A DNA stretch of 41,846 nucleotides from Beijerinckiaceae bacterium (GTDB lineage Bacteria > Pseudomonadota > Alphaproteobacteria > Rhizobiales > Beijerinckiaceae). Below, in pieces: positions 1 to 12,385 of this stretch. The DNA is taken from positions 1-41,846 of the forward strand of contig CANGOK010000002.1 in the NCBI GenBank assembly GCA_947455285.1, given 5' to 3'. The first letter of the stretch is position 1; each line of letters opens with the position of its first letter. A program made the translations under genes and the position numbers. The notes below the pieces were generated by a model that was given only the letters and a program-made list of their open reading frames with translations, had not been told where the DNA came from and searched no databases.

Positions 1-150
1 GATCTCCTTGAACTTGACCTCGGCTTCCTTGTCCCCGGGATTGCGGTCGGGGTGATGCTGCATGGCGGCCTTGCGGAAGGCCGATTTCAGCTCCGCTTCC
101 GTACAGGTGCGGGTGACGCCGAGGAGTTCGTAGTAGTCAGCCTTGGACAT
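1..150 (-). CDS. dnaJ: DnaJ N-terminus (partial, runs off window start)
   Basis: Reverse-strand translation [51 protein letters not shown]-domain with HPD motif; located downstream of dnaK. Confidence 0.95.
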   Translation of the reverse strand, partial: MSKADYYELLGVTRTCTEAELKSAFRKAAMQHHPDRNPGDKEAEVKFKEI

Positions 151-270
151 ATCGCACGCCGCTTGGGGAAAGATCGCAGGCGGCGCGCTGGCGCTCGCCT
201 CTCAACAAAAGTCGGAAACTTAAGATCATATCGCCAAGGCCTCGGCAAGGAGGCTTCAAGGCGTGAAAAT

Positions 271-298
271 GGCGAGCGGGAGATGAGCCCCGCTCGCC
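271..298 (-). terminator. Putative intrinsic terminator/hairpin downstream of dnaK
   Basis: 10-bp stem GGCGAGCGGG / CCCGCTCGCC with 8-nt loop just past the dnaK stop; on the minus strand followed by ATTTT. Confidence 0.6.
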
Positions 299-306
299 CC
301 GCGCCA

Positions 307-2226
<1,920 letters not shown>

Positions 2227-2288
2227 GTCTATTTCCTTTCGATACGCAGGACCCCGGACCCCGAAGCGATCCGATCTGCGGGCGGGGG

Positions 2289-2304
2289 CGATCCCAAGGG
2301 ATCG
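2289..2304. repeat. Inverted repeat in dnaK 5' leader
   Basis: CGATCCC-AA-GGGATCG, 7-bp arms, about 63 nt upstream of the dnaK start. Confidence 0.5.
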
Positions 2305-2478
2305 TGGCTCGCCCGGTCCCCGATGCTGCTGAGATTGGTATTCACCGCCCCGACTGCAAGGGCGCCTGCGCAGTTGATCTCCATCTGCGGGCTATATGGG
2401 CGCCGCGATTTTCTGTCGCAACCGGCAGGGGATAGGAGAGGGGCGGAAACTGCGGCTTTGCATCCCGCCCCGGTCTTG

Positions 2479-2988
2479 TCAGGCCCGGTTGATCGTCAGT
2501 CCCAGTTTCGGGGGCTTGGCGAGGGTCTGGAAGATCACGCAATAGCGCTCGGTGAGCTTGATGAGCGTATCGATCTGCTCTTGCGAAGCCTCGGTGTCGA
2601 GGTCGAAGGCGAGCCGTATCTCGCGGAAGCCAACCGGCGCATCCTTGGCGACGCCCAGCGTGCCGCGGAAATCGAGGTCGCCCTCGGCGCGCACCACGCC
2701 CGCCTTCAGAGGAATGGCGAGGGCGGTGGCGACCGCCTTCAGGGTCACGCCCGCGCAGGCGACAAGCGCCTCAAGCAGCATGTCGCCTGAGCACAGCTCC
2801 GCGCCAGAGCCGCCGGTGGCCGGATGCAGGCCCGCGACGGCGAGAGCCCGACCCGTTTCGACCTTGCAGGCGATCTTGGACTCGTCGATCGAGCCATGCG
2901 CTTTCAGGGTGATGACGGCGGCGTCGGGGTCGGACTTGTACTTGTCCTTATAGGGGGCCTGCATGGCGCGCAGCGCGTCGGAATCCAT
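2479..2988 (-). CDS. OsmC family protein
   Basis: 169 aa; GGSGAELCSGDMLLEALVACAGVTLKAVATALAIPL resembles the OsmC/Ohr core. Confidence 0.8.
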   Translation of the reverse strand: MDSDALRAMQAPYKDKYKSDPDAAVITLKAHGSIDESKIACKVETGRALAVAGLHPATGGSGAELCSGDMLLEALVACAGVTLKAVATALAIPLKAGVVRAEGDLDFRGTLGVAKDAPVGFREIRLAFDLDTEASQEQIDTLIKLTERYCVIFQTLAKPPKLGLTINRA

Positions 2989-3014
2989 GGAATGCTCCTG
3001 TATGTTCGGCCCGA

Positions 3015-4040
3015 TCAGGGCGTGATCAGTTGCTTGGCTCGCTGCACCACTTCTTTGGGCGCAGCATAGAGTTTTGAAACGACTTCCTGAACCTTTTCGC
3101 CGCGCAGGGGCGAAATGTCGAGCCGGCCCTGTTTGGCGTCCGCAAGGAAGGCGTCGTCCTTCATCACGGCCTCAAAGGCGTCGCGCAGCATCTTCACCAC
3201 TTCGGGCGGGGTTCCGGGAGGCGCCACATAGGGCCGCCCGAAGACTTGTTGGCTGACGATCAGCTCCACGGGGGCCTTGTCGGTTTCCTTGGAGATGTAT
3301 TTCCAGATGCTCGGCACGCCCAGAGCGTCGAGTTCGTGCTCGCTCTCGATTCCGTCCTGCACCAGCACATTGACCGTCTTCTGCTCCAGCCATGCGGGAC
3401 GCTGCGATTTCAGGCTCGTCCAGTCGAGACCGCAGAGGCCATCGACCTCGCCGCGCTCGATGGCGAGCAGGATGTCGGCGGTGCCCTTGTAGCCGCTGAC
3501 GATGTCGAACTGCGCGCCCGCCGCATTCTTGTGGAAGGCGGCGTAATCGCGTGTCGAGCCGCCCGCCGCGCTCGCGCCGATCACGGTCTTCTGCTTTTGC
3601 GCATCCTCGAAGGTCTTCACCTTGGACGAGGGGCCGGTGATGCAGACGCGGGTGCCGCTGTCGGCTGTGGCGAGATATTCGAATTTATTGGGATCGAAGA
3701 GGTTCTGCGCCCGGTCTTCGAGCAGCGGCCCGACGATCACACCCGGGAAGAGCGCGCCGATGACCGTGCCATCCTTGGCGGACAGGCGAAACAGGGCCGC
3801 AGCCGCCGTGCCGCTGCCTGCGCCGGGCATGTTGCGGGGAAGAACGACGGGATTGCCAGGGAGGAATCGACCGAGATGCTTGCCGATGTTGCGCGCATAG
3901 ATGTCATATCCGCCGCCGGCGTCCGAGCCGATGACGAAATCGACCTTCTTGCCGGTATAGTAGTCGGCGGCGGTGGCGGCGCTGGTGCTGAGGGTCGCGC
4001 AAAGCAGCATCGCCGAGGCCTTCAAGCCTTTCGGTGACAT
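3015..4040 (-). CDS. Bug/TTT-type solute-binding protein
   Basis: Signal-peptide-like N-terminus MSPKGLKASAMLLCATLSTSAATAADYYTGKKVDFVIGSDAGGGYDIYARNIGKHL...LPRNMPGAGSGTAAA; ORF opens at 4103 but the ATG at 4040 fits a signal peptide. Confidence 0.8.
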   Translation of the reverse strand: MSPKGLKASAMLLCATLSTSAATAADYYTGKKVDFVIGSDAGGGYDIYARNIGKHLGRFLPGNPVVLPRNMPGAGSGTAAAALFRLSAKDGTVIGALFPGVIVGPLLEDRAQNLFDPNKFEYLATADSGTRVCITGPSSKVKTFEDAQKQKTVIGASAAGGSTRDYAAFHKNAAGAQFDIVSGYKGTADILLAIERGEVDGLCGLDWTSLKSQRPAWLEQKTVNVLVQDGIESEHELDALGVPSIWKYISKETDKAPVELIVSQQVFGRPYVAPPGTPPEVVKMLRDAFEAVMKDDAFLADAKQGRLDISPLRGEKVQEVVSKLYAAPKEVVQRAKQLITP

Positions 4041-4089
4041 AGGTCCTCCATGGAATGATTGAACGCCGCCTATAGAAGAGCCCCGCGCC

Positions 4090-4887
4090 TCACGCAAGCG
4101 CATCTCGTTGCGTGAATGGAGCCCCGTTCAGACGGCGCAGGAATCCTGCGAGATCATCGGTGGTGAAATCCACATGGGCCGGGATCACGCCCGGTTGCTC
4201 CCAGGATTCGCGATGGTCCACCTGCCCCTTCTTTGGCACGACAAGCGTCGTCACCATGCCGCGCGCATGGGGCGTCAGGAGATTGATGACGATGTCTTCG
4301 AACATGGCGGCGCGCGACGGCTCGACCTCATGCTTGTCGAAGAAACGATCATAGGTCTCCTGCGCGGGCTTTGGCATGAGATCGGCGGCGACGATATCGA
4401 AGACGTCCTCGAAAAGATGGTCGAGCCCGAGCTTCTTGGCGGTGCGCAGCGCATGTTCACGCGAGCCATTGGTGAGGATGAGCTTGCGTCCGCGCAGCGC
4501 CGCGATGGCGCCCGCCAGCGAATGATCGGGCGAAAGGCTGGAACGGTCGATGTCGTGGACGAATTCGAGAAACTGGCTGGCGCTGACGTCATGTTCCAGC
4601 ATCAATCCGTTCAGGGTCGTGCCGTAGCGCTGGTAATAATATTTTTGGAGGGCGCGCGAGGACATGGCGTCGAGGCCAAAGAGCTCGGCAAGAAACAGCG
4701 TGATGCGCGCGTCGATCTTCGGCCAGAGGTCGCTGTCGGAAGGGTAGAGCGTATTGTCGAGATCGAAAACCCAGGTGTCCACATGGGCGAAGCGGGCGAC
4801 GAGCTGCGCATCGCTCACCGCTTCAACCGGCGCTGCTGCGCCAAGGACGGGCGTCAGCGGGACGTCTTCCGTATGGTCGATTTTCAA
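4090..4887 (-). CDS. Pyrimidine 5'-nucleotidase, HAD superfamily
   Basis: WVFDLDNTLYPSDSDLW motif I, LTNGSREHA; TTG start at 4887 preceded by AGGAG. Confidence 0.85.
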   Translation of the reverse strand: MKIDHTEDVPLTPVLGAAAPVEAVSDAQLVARFAHVDTWVFDLDNTLYPSDSDLWPKIDARITLFLAELFGLDAMSSRALQKYYYQRYGTTLNGLMLEHDVSASQFLEFVHDIDRSSLSPDHSLAGAIAALRGRKLILTNGSREHALRTAKKLGLDHLFEDVFDIVAADLMPKPAQETYDRFFDKHEVEPSRAAMFEDIVINLLTPHARGMVTTLVVPKKGQVDHRESWEQPGVIPAHVDFTTDDLAGFLRRLNGAPFTQRDALA

Positions 4888-4961
4888 TTGCGCTCCTGCG
4901 GATCGGGGGAAAGATAAGCTATATTCCCCCGGTCCGGTTTCCAACTATCTGGGCGGCGCCC

Positions 4962-5855
4962 CTATCGGGTGATGAGCGTTCCCGCCCCGCCATCGGTGAG
5001 AAGCTCGACCAGAACCGCATGGGGCGTTTTCCCGTCGAGGATGACGACGCCTTCCACGCCCTGTTCAATGGCGTAGATGCAGGTCTCGACCTTGGGGATC
5101 ATGCCCCCGGTGATCGTGCCGTCAGCGATGAGATCGCGGATCTGGCTGACGCTAAGTTCCTTGATGAGCTGCTTGTTCTTGTCGAGCACGCCGGGCACGT
5201 CGGTCAGGAACAGCAGCCGCTTGGCCTTGAGCGCGCCCGCGATGGCGCCGGCGAAAGTGTCGGCGTTGACGTTATAGGTCTCGCCATCGGCGCCTTGGCA
5301 AACGGGGGCCAGAACCGGAATCAGCTCGCGGCCGAGCACCTGCGAAAGAACCGTCGTATCCACCTTCGAGGGATCGCCGACGAATCCAAGGTCGAGATCG
5401 ACCTCCTGATTGAGGGCGGGATCATGCACTCGCGTCACCTTGGTCGCGGTGACCATGTTGCCGTCCTTGCCGCACAGGCCGATGGCGCGCCCGCCGGCGG
5501 CGTTGATGAAGCCGACGATCTGCTTGTTGATGGAGCCGGCCAGCACCATCTCGACGATCTCGACGGTGGCCTTGTCGGTGATTCGCAGGCCCGCCGCGAA
5601 TTCCGACTTGATGCCGAGCTTCTTGAGCATGGCGCCAATCTGCGGCCCGCCGCCATGAACCACGACCGGGTTCACGCCCGACTGCTCGAGCAGGATCATG
5701 TCTTTTGCGAAACTGCGGGCGACTTCTTCGTCGCCCATGGCGTGCCCGCCGTATTTCACCACCACGATGGTTTCGTCATAGCGCAGCATATGGGGCAGGG
5801 CCTGCATGAGGATTTCGGCCTGATGCTGGGGGCTGCTCTTGGAGGCGTCGGTCAT
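4962..5855 (-). CDS. argB: Acetylglutamate kinase
   Basis: 297 aa; [65 protein letters not shown]. Confidence 0.98.
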   Translation of the reverse strand: MTDASKSSPQHQAEILMQALPHMLRYDETIVVVKYGGHAMGDEEVARSFAKDMILLEQSGVNPVVVHGGGPQIGAMLKKLGIKSEFAAGLRITDKATVEIVEMVLAGSINKQIVGFINAAGGRAIGLCGKDGNMVTATKVTRVHDPALNQEVDLDLGFVGDPSKVDTTVLSQVLGRELIPVLAPVCQGADGETYNVNADTFAGAIAGALKAKRLLFLTDVPGVLDKNKQLIKELSVSQIRDLIADGTITGGMIPKVETCIYAIEQGVEGVVILDGKTPHAVLVELLTDGGAGTLITR

Positions 5856-5933
5856 GGCGTGTTTCCGGCGTGCGGGGACTGCGCCGTTGTAACGACTGAA
5901 AACGGAAAGCTCAATGCGGGGGGATGGTCCCGC

Positions 5934-6614
5934 TCACATCCCCATCTGCGCAAGGAGGCGCGCGACGCCGGCGCGTAATTCAGGAATGCCTTCGCCGGTC
6001 TGCGATGAGGTGAAGATCACTTCTGGATGGGCTGCGGGATGTTTGGCGAGGCCTTCGAGCACCTTTGCGATGCGGCTCTCGACCTCGGATTTCTTCACCT
6101 CGTCGCGCTTTGTCAGGACGATTTGATAGGAGACGGCGCTGGTGTCGAGCAGCTTGAACATCTCCTGATCGACATCCTTCAGCCCATGACGGCCGTCGAC
6201 CAGCACATAGACGCGCTTGAGGGTGGAGCGGCCGCGCAGATAGCTGCGCATGAGCTTGGTCCAGGATTCGATCTTCGTCTTAGACACCGCCGCATAGCCA
6301 TAGCCGGGCATGTCGATGAGGCGCATGCGCTCATTCGGCGGCTCGGCGCCCAGCGCGAAGAAATTCAGCTGCTGGGTGCGGCCGGGGGTGTGCGAGGTGC
6401 GCGCCAGCGCCTTGCGGTTCGTCAGCGCGTTGAGCAGCGAGGACTTGCCGACGTTCGAGCGGCCCGCAAAGGCGATCTCGGGCGGCCCCATGGGCGGCAG
6501 CCCGTCGATCTTGTCCGCGGCCCAGATGAAGTCGCAGTGGCCCGCGAAGAGCTTGCGCCCTTCCTCGGCGAAGTCTCTTCCCTGAGGCTCCCCTTCGCCG
6601 TCCCTGTCTTGCAT
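5934..6614 (-). CDS. engB: Ribosome biogenesis GTPase YihA/EngB
   Basis: IAFAGRSNVGKSSLLNAL (Walker A), DMPGYGYA, TKRDE; start overlaps yidC stop (ATGA). Confidence 0.95.
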   Translation of the reverse strand: MQDRDGEGEPQGRDFAEEGRKLFAGHCDFIWAADKIDGLPPMGPPEIAFAGRSNVGKSSLLNALTNRKALARTSHTPGRTQQLNFFALGAEPPNERMRLIDMPGYGYAAVSKTKIESWTKLMRSYLRGRSTLKRVYVLVDGRHGLKDVDQEMFKLLDTSAVSYQIVLTKRDEVKKSEVESRIAKVLEGLAKHPAAHPEVIFTSSQTGEGIPELRAGVARLLAQMGM

Positions 6615-8449
6615 CAGGTGCTGGCCTGTTTGCTGAAGAGCTTCCGCAGATTGTCCCAAAGCTCGATCTTCACGCCCGCCTTGCGCATGATCAGATATTG
6701 CTGGGAGACCGAGAGAGTGTTGTTCCAGGTCCAGTAGATGACGAGGCCGGCCGGGAACGAACCCAGCATGAAGGTGAAGATCACCGGCATCCAGGAGAAC
6801 ATCTGCTTCTGCACGGGATCGGTCGGCTCGGGGTTCATCTTCATCTGGATGAACATCGAAACGCCCATGATCAGAGGCCAGACGCCGAGCACCAGGAAGT
6901 GACCGATGAAGGGGAGCTGCGTCGGATCGAAGGGCAGCAGGCCGAACAGATTGAACAGGTTCGTCGGATCAGGCGCCGAGAGATCGCGGATCCAGCCGAA
7001 GAACGGCGCCTGACGCATCTCGATGGTGATGAAGATCACCTTGTAGAGCGCGAAGAAGACCGGGATCTGCACGGCGATGGGCAGGCAGCCCGCGACGGGG
7101 TTGATGCCTTCGCGCTTGTAGAGCTCCATGAACTCCTGCTGCTGCTTCTGCTTGTCGTCGGGATAGCGCGCCTTGATGGATTCCATCTGCGGCTGCACGG
7201 CCTTCATCTTCGCCATCGACAGGTAGCTGCGATTGGCGAGGGGGAAGAAGACGCCCTTGACGATGACAGTGACGATCAGGATCGCGACGCCGAAATTGCC
7301 GACGATGCCGAAGATGAAGTCGATCAACCAGAACAGCGGCTTGGTGATGAAGTAGAACCAGCCCCAGTCGATCATCAGATCGAAGTTCTTGATGTTCAGC
7401 GCCTTCTGATAGGCGTCGATGGTGTGCGTCTCCTTGGCGCCTGCGAAGACGCGAGTCTGCGTCTGTGCGGCGGCGCCGGGCGCGATGGTGATGGCGTCGA
7501 GCAGGGCGTCGCTCTGGTAGGACTTCACAGCTTCGCCCGTGGAGGAGAAACGGCCCTTGAAGTTAGCGGCCTGCTCGGGGATGACCACAGAGGCCCAGTA
7601 CTTGTCCGTGAAGCCGAGCCAGCCGCCGGCGCCCTCTGTCGAATGGGTCGCTTTCGGCTCTTTCTCAATGGTGTCGTAGGTGAATTCCTGCACGCGGGAA
7701 TCCCCGACGATGCCGACGAAGCCCTCATGCAGCACCGCGTAACCATCGGTCTTCGGCTTGCCGCGACGCGTCACGAGCGCATAGGGGTAAAGGCTCACCT
7801 CGGCTGAGGTGGTGTTGCGCACCCCGTCCGTCACGGTGAACATATATTTGTCGTCGACCGCGACCGTGCGGGTGAAGATGACGCCCTGCCCATTATCATA
7901 GGTGAGCGTCACGGGCTTGGCGGGGGTGAGCACGTCTGAGTCCGCGCTCCAGAGCGTGTCGGCTTTCGGCAGGACGATATTGGCGCCGGGTTGTCCGACA
8001 AAGCCGGTGTCCGCATAGAAGGGATTGGGCGCAGCGGCCGGCGAAAGGAGCACGATGTTCGGGCTGTCCGCCTTCACGGTCTCGCGATAGCCCTTCAGGG
8101 AGATGTCGTCGATCCGGCCGCCCTTGAGCGCGATGGAGCCCTTGAGGGCGGGGGTGTCGATCTTGATGCGGGGGCTCGCGGCGAGAGCAGCTTCGCGGGT
8201 CAGCGCCGTTTCGGGCGTCGCGGCGGCTGGGGCGCTGGAAGGAGCGCTGGACGGAGCGGTCGAAGGCGCAGGTGCGGCTCCCGACGTTTGCGCGGTCGGC
8301 GTTGGGGCGCCCGGGACCACGGGTTGGGTCTGCGCGGCTATCTCTCTGGCGCGTTCCTGCTTGGGCCCGGCATAGAAATATTGCCAGGCGACAATGACCA
8401 GAAGGGACAGGCCCATGGCGAGGAAGAGGTTCTTCTGGTCGTCGCGCAT
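6614..8449 (-). CDS. yidC: Membrane protein insertase YidC
   Basis: 611 aa; [25 protein letters not shown], large periplasmic domain, [49 protein letters not shown]. Confidence 0.98.
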   Translation of the reverse strand: MRDDQKNLFLAMGLSLLVIVAWQYFYAGPKQERAREIAAQTQPVVPGAPTPTAQTSGAAPAPSTAPSSAPSSAPAAATPETALTREAALAASPRIKIDTPALKGSIALKGGRIDDISLKGYRETVKADSPNIVLLSPAAAPNPFYADTGFVGQPGANIVLPKADTLWSADSDVLTPAKPVTLTYDNGQGVIFTRTVAVDDKYMFTVTDGVRNTTSAEVSLYPYALVTRRGKPKTDGYAVLHEGFVGIVGDSRVQEFTYDTIEKEPKATHSTEGAGGWLGFTDKYWASVVIPEQAANFKGRFSSTGEAVKSYQSDALLDAITIAPGAAAQTQTRVFAGAKETHTIDAYQKALNIKNFDLMIDWGWFYFITKPLFWLIDFIFGIVGNFGVAILIVTVIVKGVFFPLANRSYLSMAKMKAVQPQMESIKARYPDDKQKQQQEFMELYKREGINPVAGCLPIAVQIPVFFALYKVIFITIEMRQAPFFGWIRDLSAPDPTNLFNLFGLLPFDPTQLPFIGHFLVLGVWPLIMGVSMFIQMKMNPEPTDPVQKQMFSWMPVIFTFMLGSFPAGLVIYWTWNNTLSVSQQYLIMRKAGVKIELWDNLRKLFSKQAST

Positions 8450-8505
8450 TGTCTCGATCAGCCTGCTTTGAGGTTTGAAAAGCCGTGCGGAGCGCCGCGC
8501 GGCGG

Positions 8506-8916
8506 TCAGGTCGGGCGGGCGGGGCGTGAGCCCGCAGCCGCGCGTTTGGGGTCGTTCAATTTCTGAATGGCGCGTTCCAGCTCACGGCTGAGCGCGCGAA
8601 ATTCCATGGAGAGAGCCTCGCGCCGCGCGATCAGCACATAATCATGATCTGGACGCAGGGGAAGCGTTTTTCCCAGGCGAACCGCCTCGCGCAGGCGGCG
8701 GCGGATGCGATTGCGCACCACCGAATTGCCAGTTTTCTTTGTCACCGTGAAGCCGACCCGGGCGCCCTCGAGAGCATCACTCTCGCGCTTGCGCGCCTGC
8801 AATGCGAAAGCGCGCGCGGTGACGCGCGCGCCTTTGGCGGCTCTCACGAAATCGGCTCGTATGCGAAGACGGTCAGGCTGCGGCGAACCACAGCCTTCAG
8901 GCGCTGGACCGGTCAT
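8506..8916 (-). CDS. rnpA: Ribonuclease P protein component
   Basis: [17 protein letters not shown]...[28 protein letters not shown]; between rpmH and yidC. Confidence 0.95.
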   Translation of the reverse strand: MTGPAPEGCGSPQPDRLRIRADFVRAAKGARVTARAFALQARKRESDALEGARVGFTVTKKTGNSVVRNRIRRRLREAVRLGKTLPLRPDHDYVLIARREALSMEFRALSRELERAIQKLNDPKRAAAGSRPARPT

Positions 8917-8950
8917 GGACGCAGCCCTTCGCTTGCAGGTCCTGACGAAA

Positions 8951-9085
8951 TCAGGCCGACAGCTTCTTGCGGCCGCGCGCACGGCGGGCGGCGATCACGC
9001 GGCGGCCGCCGACAGTGGCCATGCGGGCGCGGAAACCGTGGCGGCGCTTGCGCACGAGTTTGCTGGGCTGAAAAGTCCGCTTCAC
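8951..9085 (-). CDS. rpmH: 50S ribosomal protein L34
   Basis: 44 aa from GTG at 9085: [44 protein letters not shown]. Confidence 0.97.
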   Translation of the reverse strand: MKRTFQPSKLVRKRRHGFRARMATVGGRRVIAARRARGRKKLSA

Positions 9086-9398
9086 GGGTATGCTCCGGTT
9101 TCTAGGGACAGCGGGCGCCCACGGTTGACCGCAGGTCGATCCAGAATGCGCTGTCGCAGTATGAGGATGGCGCTTATCCGTAAGAATGGCGACCTTGACG
9201 ACCGACCACGCGCACGGACGACCTCGGCGCAAGCCGAAATCTGTTGCGCGGCTTATAGGGCCAAGGCCGCGTGCGAGTCAATGCGGAGCCGTATATTGTG
9301 GCCTTCCGGGGGGCAGGTTTGGTCGAAATCCGTCGGCGGGGGTGCTTTGCGCTGCAGGACCGGCTAAAAGACACAGCTGAAGCAGGGCGCAGGAGCGC

Positions 9399-10889
9399 AT
9401 GGGGCAGGAGCGGGACATAGGTCAAGTGGAAGCGGCTGACCTTGTCGGGCGCGCTGGACGGCGTTTGCGTTTTGGGCTCGCGAACCGGCTTCTTGTCTTG
9501 CTTCTGCTCTTCATCATGCTGGCTGAAATCGCGGCCTATGTCCCAACCATCGCCAATTTCAGGAACGCCTGGCTCAGGGACCGGCTTGCGGCGGCGGCGA
9601 CCGCAGCGCTCGTTTTCGAGGCAGCGCCTGCTGGTCTTGTCCCTGAGCTCGAAGCCGCGCTCCTGCAAAGCGTGGGCGCCCGAACCCTCGTGCTGAAGAC
9701 AGGCGAAGAGCGCCGTTTGCTCGCCGCTTCCCGCATGCCGCATTATATCGATGAAAGTTTCGATCTGAGGGATCCCTCCAGTTGGGGCTCGGTCGTCGCG
9801 GCCTATCGCACCCTGACCGCAACCCAGAACCGTGTGCTGAGCCTGGTGGGTGAAATCCCGATGGGCGCGGATCTCATCGAGATCACCCTCGATGAAGCGC
9901 CCTTGCAAAGGGATATGTGGAGCCACTCGGCTGTTGTTCTTTCTCTATCATTGATGAGTTCAAGCTTTGTCGCGCTTGTGGCGGCGCTGGGCATCCATCT
10001 GATGGTTCTGCGGCCGGTGCGGCGGCTGACGACCAGCATCACCGCTTTCGGTCGTAATCCCGAGGGCGCCGGTCGAGTGATCGAGCCTTCGGGACGCAGC
10101 GACGAGATCGGCATCGCCGAAGATGAGCTGGCGATCATGCAGCAGGACCTGCTGCGCGAACTCAACCGCAAGAAGCGTCTTGCGGCTCTTGGCCTGGCGG
10201 TGGCAAAGATCAACCACGACATGCGCAATATGCTGGCCTCCGCCCAACTCTTGTCTGACAGGTTGGCGGATCTTCCCGACCCTGTGGTCGCCAGAATCGC
10301 GCCAAAACTGGTGGCGACGCTTGATCGGGCGATTTCCTTTTGCCAGTCCACTTTGGTCTACGGCCGCGCCGTGGAGCGGGCCCCAAAGTTCGGCAAACTC
10401 GTCTTGCATGCGCTGGTGACAGATGTCGTCGAAACCATCGCTCCGCTGGCGCCGGGCGTCGTCATCGACAATGCGGTCCAGCGGGATTTCGAAGTTTACG
10501 CCGATGCCGAGCAATTGTTCAGGGCGCTGCTCAATCTCGTGCGCAACGGGGTGGATGCGCTGATGGGCGCAGGCGCGGCGCCGGGAGCCGCCCCCATGGT
10601 GCGGATCCGCGCCCGCAAGGAGGCAGGCGCGACCGTGATCGAGGTTTGCGACAATGGCCCGGGGGTGCCTTCGCAGGCCCGCGCCAACCTTTTCCAGGCC
10701 TTTACAGATTCTTCCAGACCCGGGGGGACCGGTCTTGGCCTGTCGATCGCCGCCGACATCGTGCATGCCCATGGTGGCGAAATCATTCTTGTGCCAGCCA
10801 GCGCCGACCGGGGCCTCGGCGGCGCAACCTTCCGCATCACACTGCCGCAGAAGCGCAAGAAAACCGCGGCTTTGCCAGAGGTCGCCTGA
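9399..10889 (+). CDS. Sensor histidine kinase (orphan)
   Basis: Two TM segments, HAMP-like linker, H-box-like INHDMRNMLASAQLLSDRL, N box LLNLVRNGVDAL, G boxes VCDNGPGVP and GGTGLGLSIAADIVHAHGG. Confidence 0.88.
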   Translation: MGQERDIGQVEAADLVGRAGRRLRFGLANRLLVLLLLFIMLAEIAAYVPTIANFRNAWLRDRLAAAATAALVFEAAPAGLVPELEAALLQSVGARTLVLKTGEERRLLAASRMPHYIDESFDLRDPSSWGSVVAAYRTLTATQNRVLSLVGEIPMGADLIEITLDEAPLQRDMWSHSAVVLSLSLMSSSFVALVAALGIHLMVLRPVRRLTTSITAFGRNPEGAGRVIEPSGRSDEIGIAEDELAIMQQDLLRELNRKKRLAALGLAVAKINHDMRNMLASAQLLSDRLADLPDPVVARIAPKLVATLDRAISFCQSTLVYGRAVERAPKFGKLVLHALVTDVVETIAPLAPGVVIDNAVQRDFEVYADAEQLFRALLNLVRNGVDALMGAGAAPGAAPMVRIRARKEAGATVIEVCDNGPGVPSQARANLFQAFTDSSRPGGTGLGLSIAADIVHAHGGEIILVPASADRGLGGATFRITLPQKRKKTAALPEVA

Positions 10890-11026
10890 TGTCGCCTTCG
10901 TCATGTGTGGTAAAAGACGCGCAAAAAGATCAGTCCCTATTGCAAAGACCATCCGAAGCCGCTACACGAACTTCGCCGGCTCAACCGGCCTGACCGTTTT
11001 ACGGGTTCGACCCGATCGATCAGAAC

Positions 11027-11103
11027 GCGCCCGTAGCTCAGCTGGATAGAGCACCAGACTACGAATCTGGGGGTCAGAGGTTCGAATCCTTTCGGGCGCG
11101 CCA
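11027..11103 (+). tRNA. tRNA-Arg (anticodon ACG), CCA encoded
   Basis: 77 nt; acceptor GCGCCCG/CGGGCGC, anticodon arm CCAGACTACGAATCTGG, T arm AGAGGTTCGAATCCTTT, 3' GCCA. Confidence 0.95.
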
Positions 11104-11142
11104 TTGATTTCAAGAACTTAGCTGTCGGCGGCCATCGCCCAG

Positions 11143-11179
11143 TTTCCCAGAAAATCTAATTGGGAAGCATATGGGAAGC
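11143..11179. repeat. Short repeat cluster abutting the tRNA 3' end (possible att/arm sites)
   Basis: TTTCCCAG (11143-11150) inverted relative to tandem TGGGAAGC (11161-11168) and TGGGAAGC (11172-11179). Confidence 0.45.
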
Positions 11180-11298
11180 GCGTCGTGTACCGTGGGCTTG
11201 CAGCTGTGGTGCGGCCTTTATCTGAATCTGGCCCGCCATCCTCTTATGCGGCAGCGGCATCCAAGTCGGATCGCTATGCTGTCCTTGAGAGTCGCATA

Positions 11299-11320
11299 GC
11301 CGGAAACCGGTCACGCGCGC
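11299..11320. repeat. Palindrome-containing repeat, copy 1
   Basis: GCCGGAAACCGGTCACGCGCGC; core CCGG-AAA-CCGG inverted repeat. Confidence 0.5.
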
Positions 11321-11378
11321 GCACCGTGTCTCATTGAGCCATCAGGCTTCTGCTTATCACGGAGCGCGCCGCCTCCTT

Positions 11379-11400
11379 ACCGGAAACCGGTCGCGCGCGT
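11379..11400. repeat. Palindrome-containing repeat, copy 2
   Basis: ACCGGAAACCGGTCGCGCGCGT; core ACCGG-AAA-CCGGT; 80 bp from copy 1. Confidence 0.5.
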
Positions 11401-11455
11401 GCGCGCGTACATGTCCGATAATTACCGCTTTTCGCCAACCCTGCCCGACCGGAAG

Positions 11456-11704
11456 TTATTTCGCCAATCTCGCCCCGGGCGTCGGCTCGGCGAAAAGAAT
11501 GACGCCGTGCTGCAGCAACGCCTGCTCTATGCGGGCGTCATTTGGGGCGCTGGTAGGCCGCCGGCCGTGCTTACACTCCCAGAAGCGGACGGCGCGCTCG
11601 TCAACGCCTAGAGCGGTACCAAAGGTGCGCTGAGTCAGGCCAGCCAAAACGCGGGCCGCACGCAGCTGGCGGCCGGTGACAAGGTTCTTGCAGTGTCTGG
11701 CCAT
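11456..11704 (-). CDS. Small XRE-like helix-turn-helix regulator
   Basis: 82 aa MARHCKNLVTGRQLRAARVLAGLTQRTFGTALGVDERAVRFWECKHGRRPTS...; GGAGG upstream of ATG. Confidence 0.7.
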   Translation of the reverse strand: MARHCKNLVTGRQLRAARVLAGLTQRTFGTALGVDERAVRFWECKHGRRPTSAPNDARIEQALLQHGVILFAEPTPGARLAK

Positions 11705-12385
11705 AGGATCCTCCGTTGTTTGATGCGCGTCAAATGCGGCCGCCAAAGTGGCGGTCCGACAGCGAATAGAGCGCTTTGCGGATCGCTGTGTTGTCTTATC
11801 GACAATCTGCGCGAAGCAAGCCCCTACTGATCTGGGCGACGAATTCGCTCTCCCGCTCCCCAAGCGTCAGGCGGCGCAACCCGACGATTATACGGGCGCA
11901 GTCGAGGTGCATGCGAATAGCGTTTCGCGAAATCGTAGCGGGAGGAAGAAACATCTATATTTGATAATATCTCAAAAAGAGAAAATTTAAAGAAACAGGC
12001 TGCGCTTAAAACACACCCCCGCGGCCCAGAAAGATATGCGACACGATTGTGCGCAACGAAGCGGGGCAACGGGAACGAAAGTTGCCCCCCATAAAACGGC
12101 CCGCGCAATACCTCCGAGACCCGCCACCCCTATGCCATCCGCAATGAGCCGTCAGGCGCCTGAAACAAAAGTGTAGCATAGCGTTGAACGCAGCGCATGC
12201 CAAGAACAAGGCTTCCAAGAACAGCTGATAGAGGCAAGCGGTTGCTGGCCAAAGACCGCTTTGCCTTTGTGCGTACAATCTGCCTTCCGCCTACCCGACA
12301 AAAATTTCAATCTCGGCGATTAATTCAGGCATTAGACCAAAGCAGAGATATCTCCCCGAGGTCGATACATCGGCGAACAGACGGA

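Noticed and set aside
3246-8566. Long plus-strand ORFs (3246-4037, 4108-4917, 5019-5978, 6027-6737, 6698-7807, 7991-8566)
   Set aside because: All antisense to confidently identified genes (Bug protein, nucleotidase, argB, engB, yidC) and without domain signatures.
9174-9926. 250-aa minus-strand ORF
   Set aside because: Overlaps the histidine kinase on the opposite strand and the rpmH upstream region; no recognisable family.
9960-10952. 330-aa minus-strand ORF
   Set aside because: Antisense to the histidine kinase, whose kinase motifs are unambiguous.
12006-12278. 90-aa minus-strand ORF in the gene-poor region
   Set aside because: Cys/Trp/Arg-rich composition, no plausible ribosome-binding context or family; likely chance ORF.
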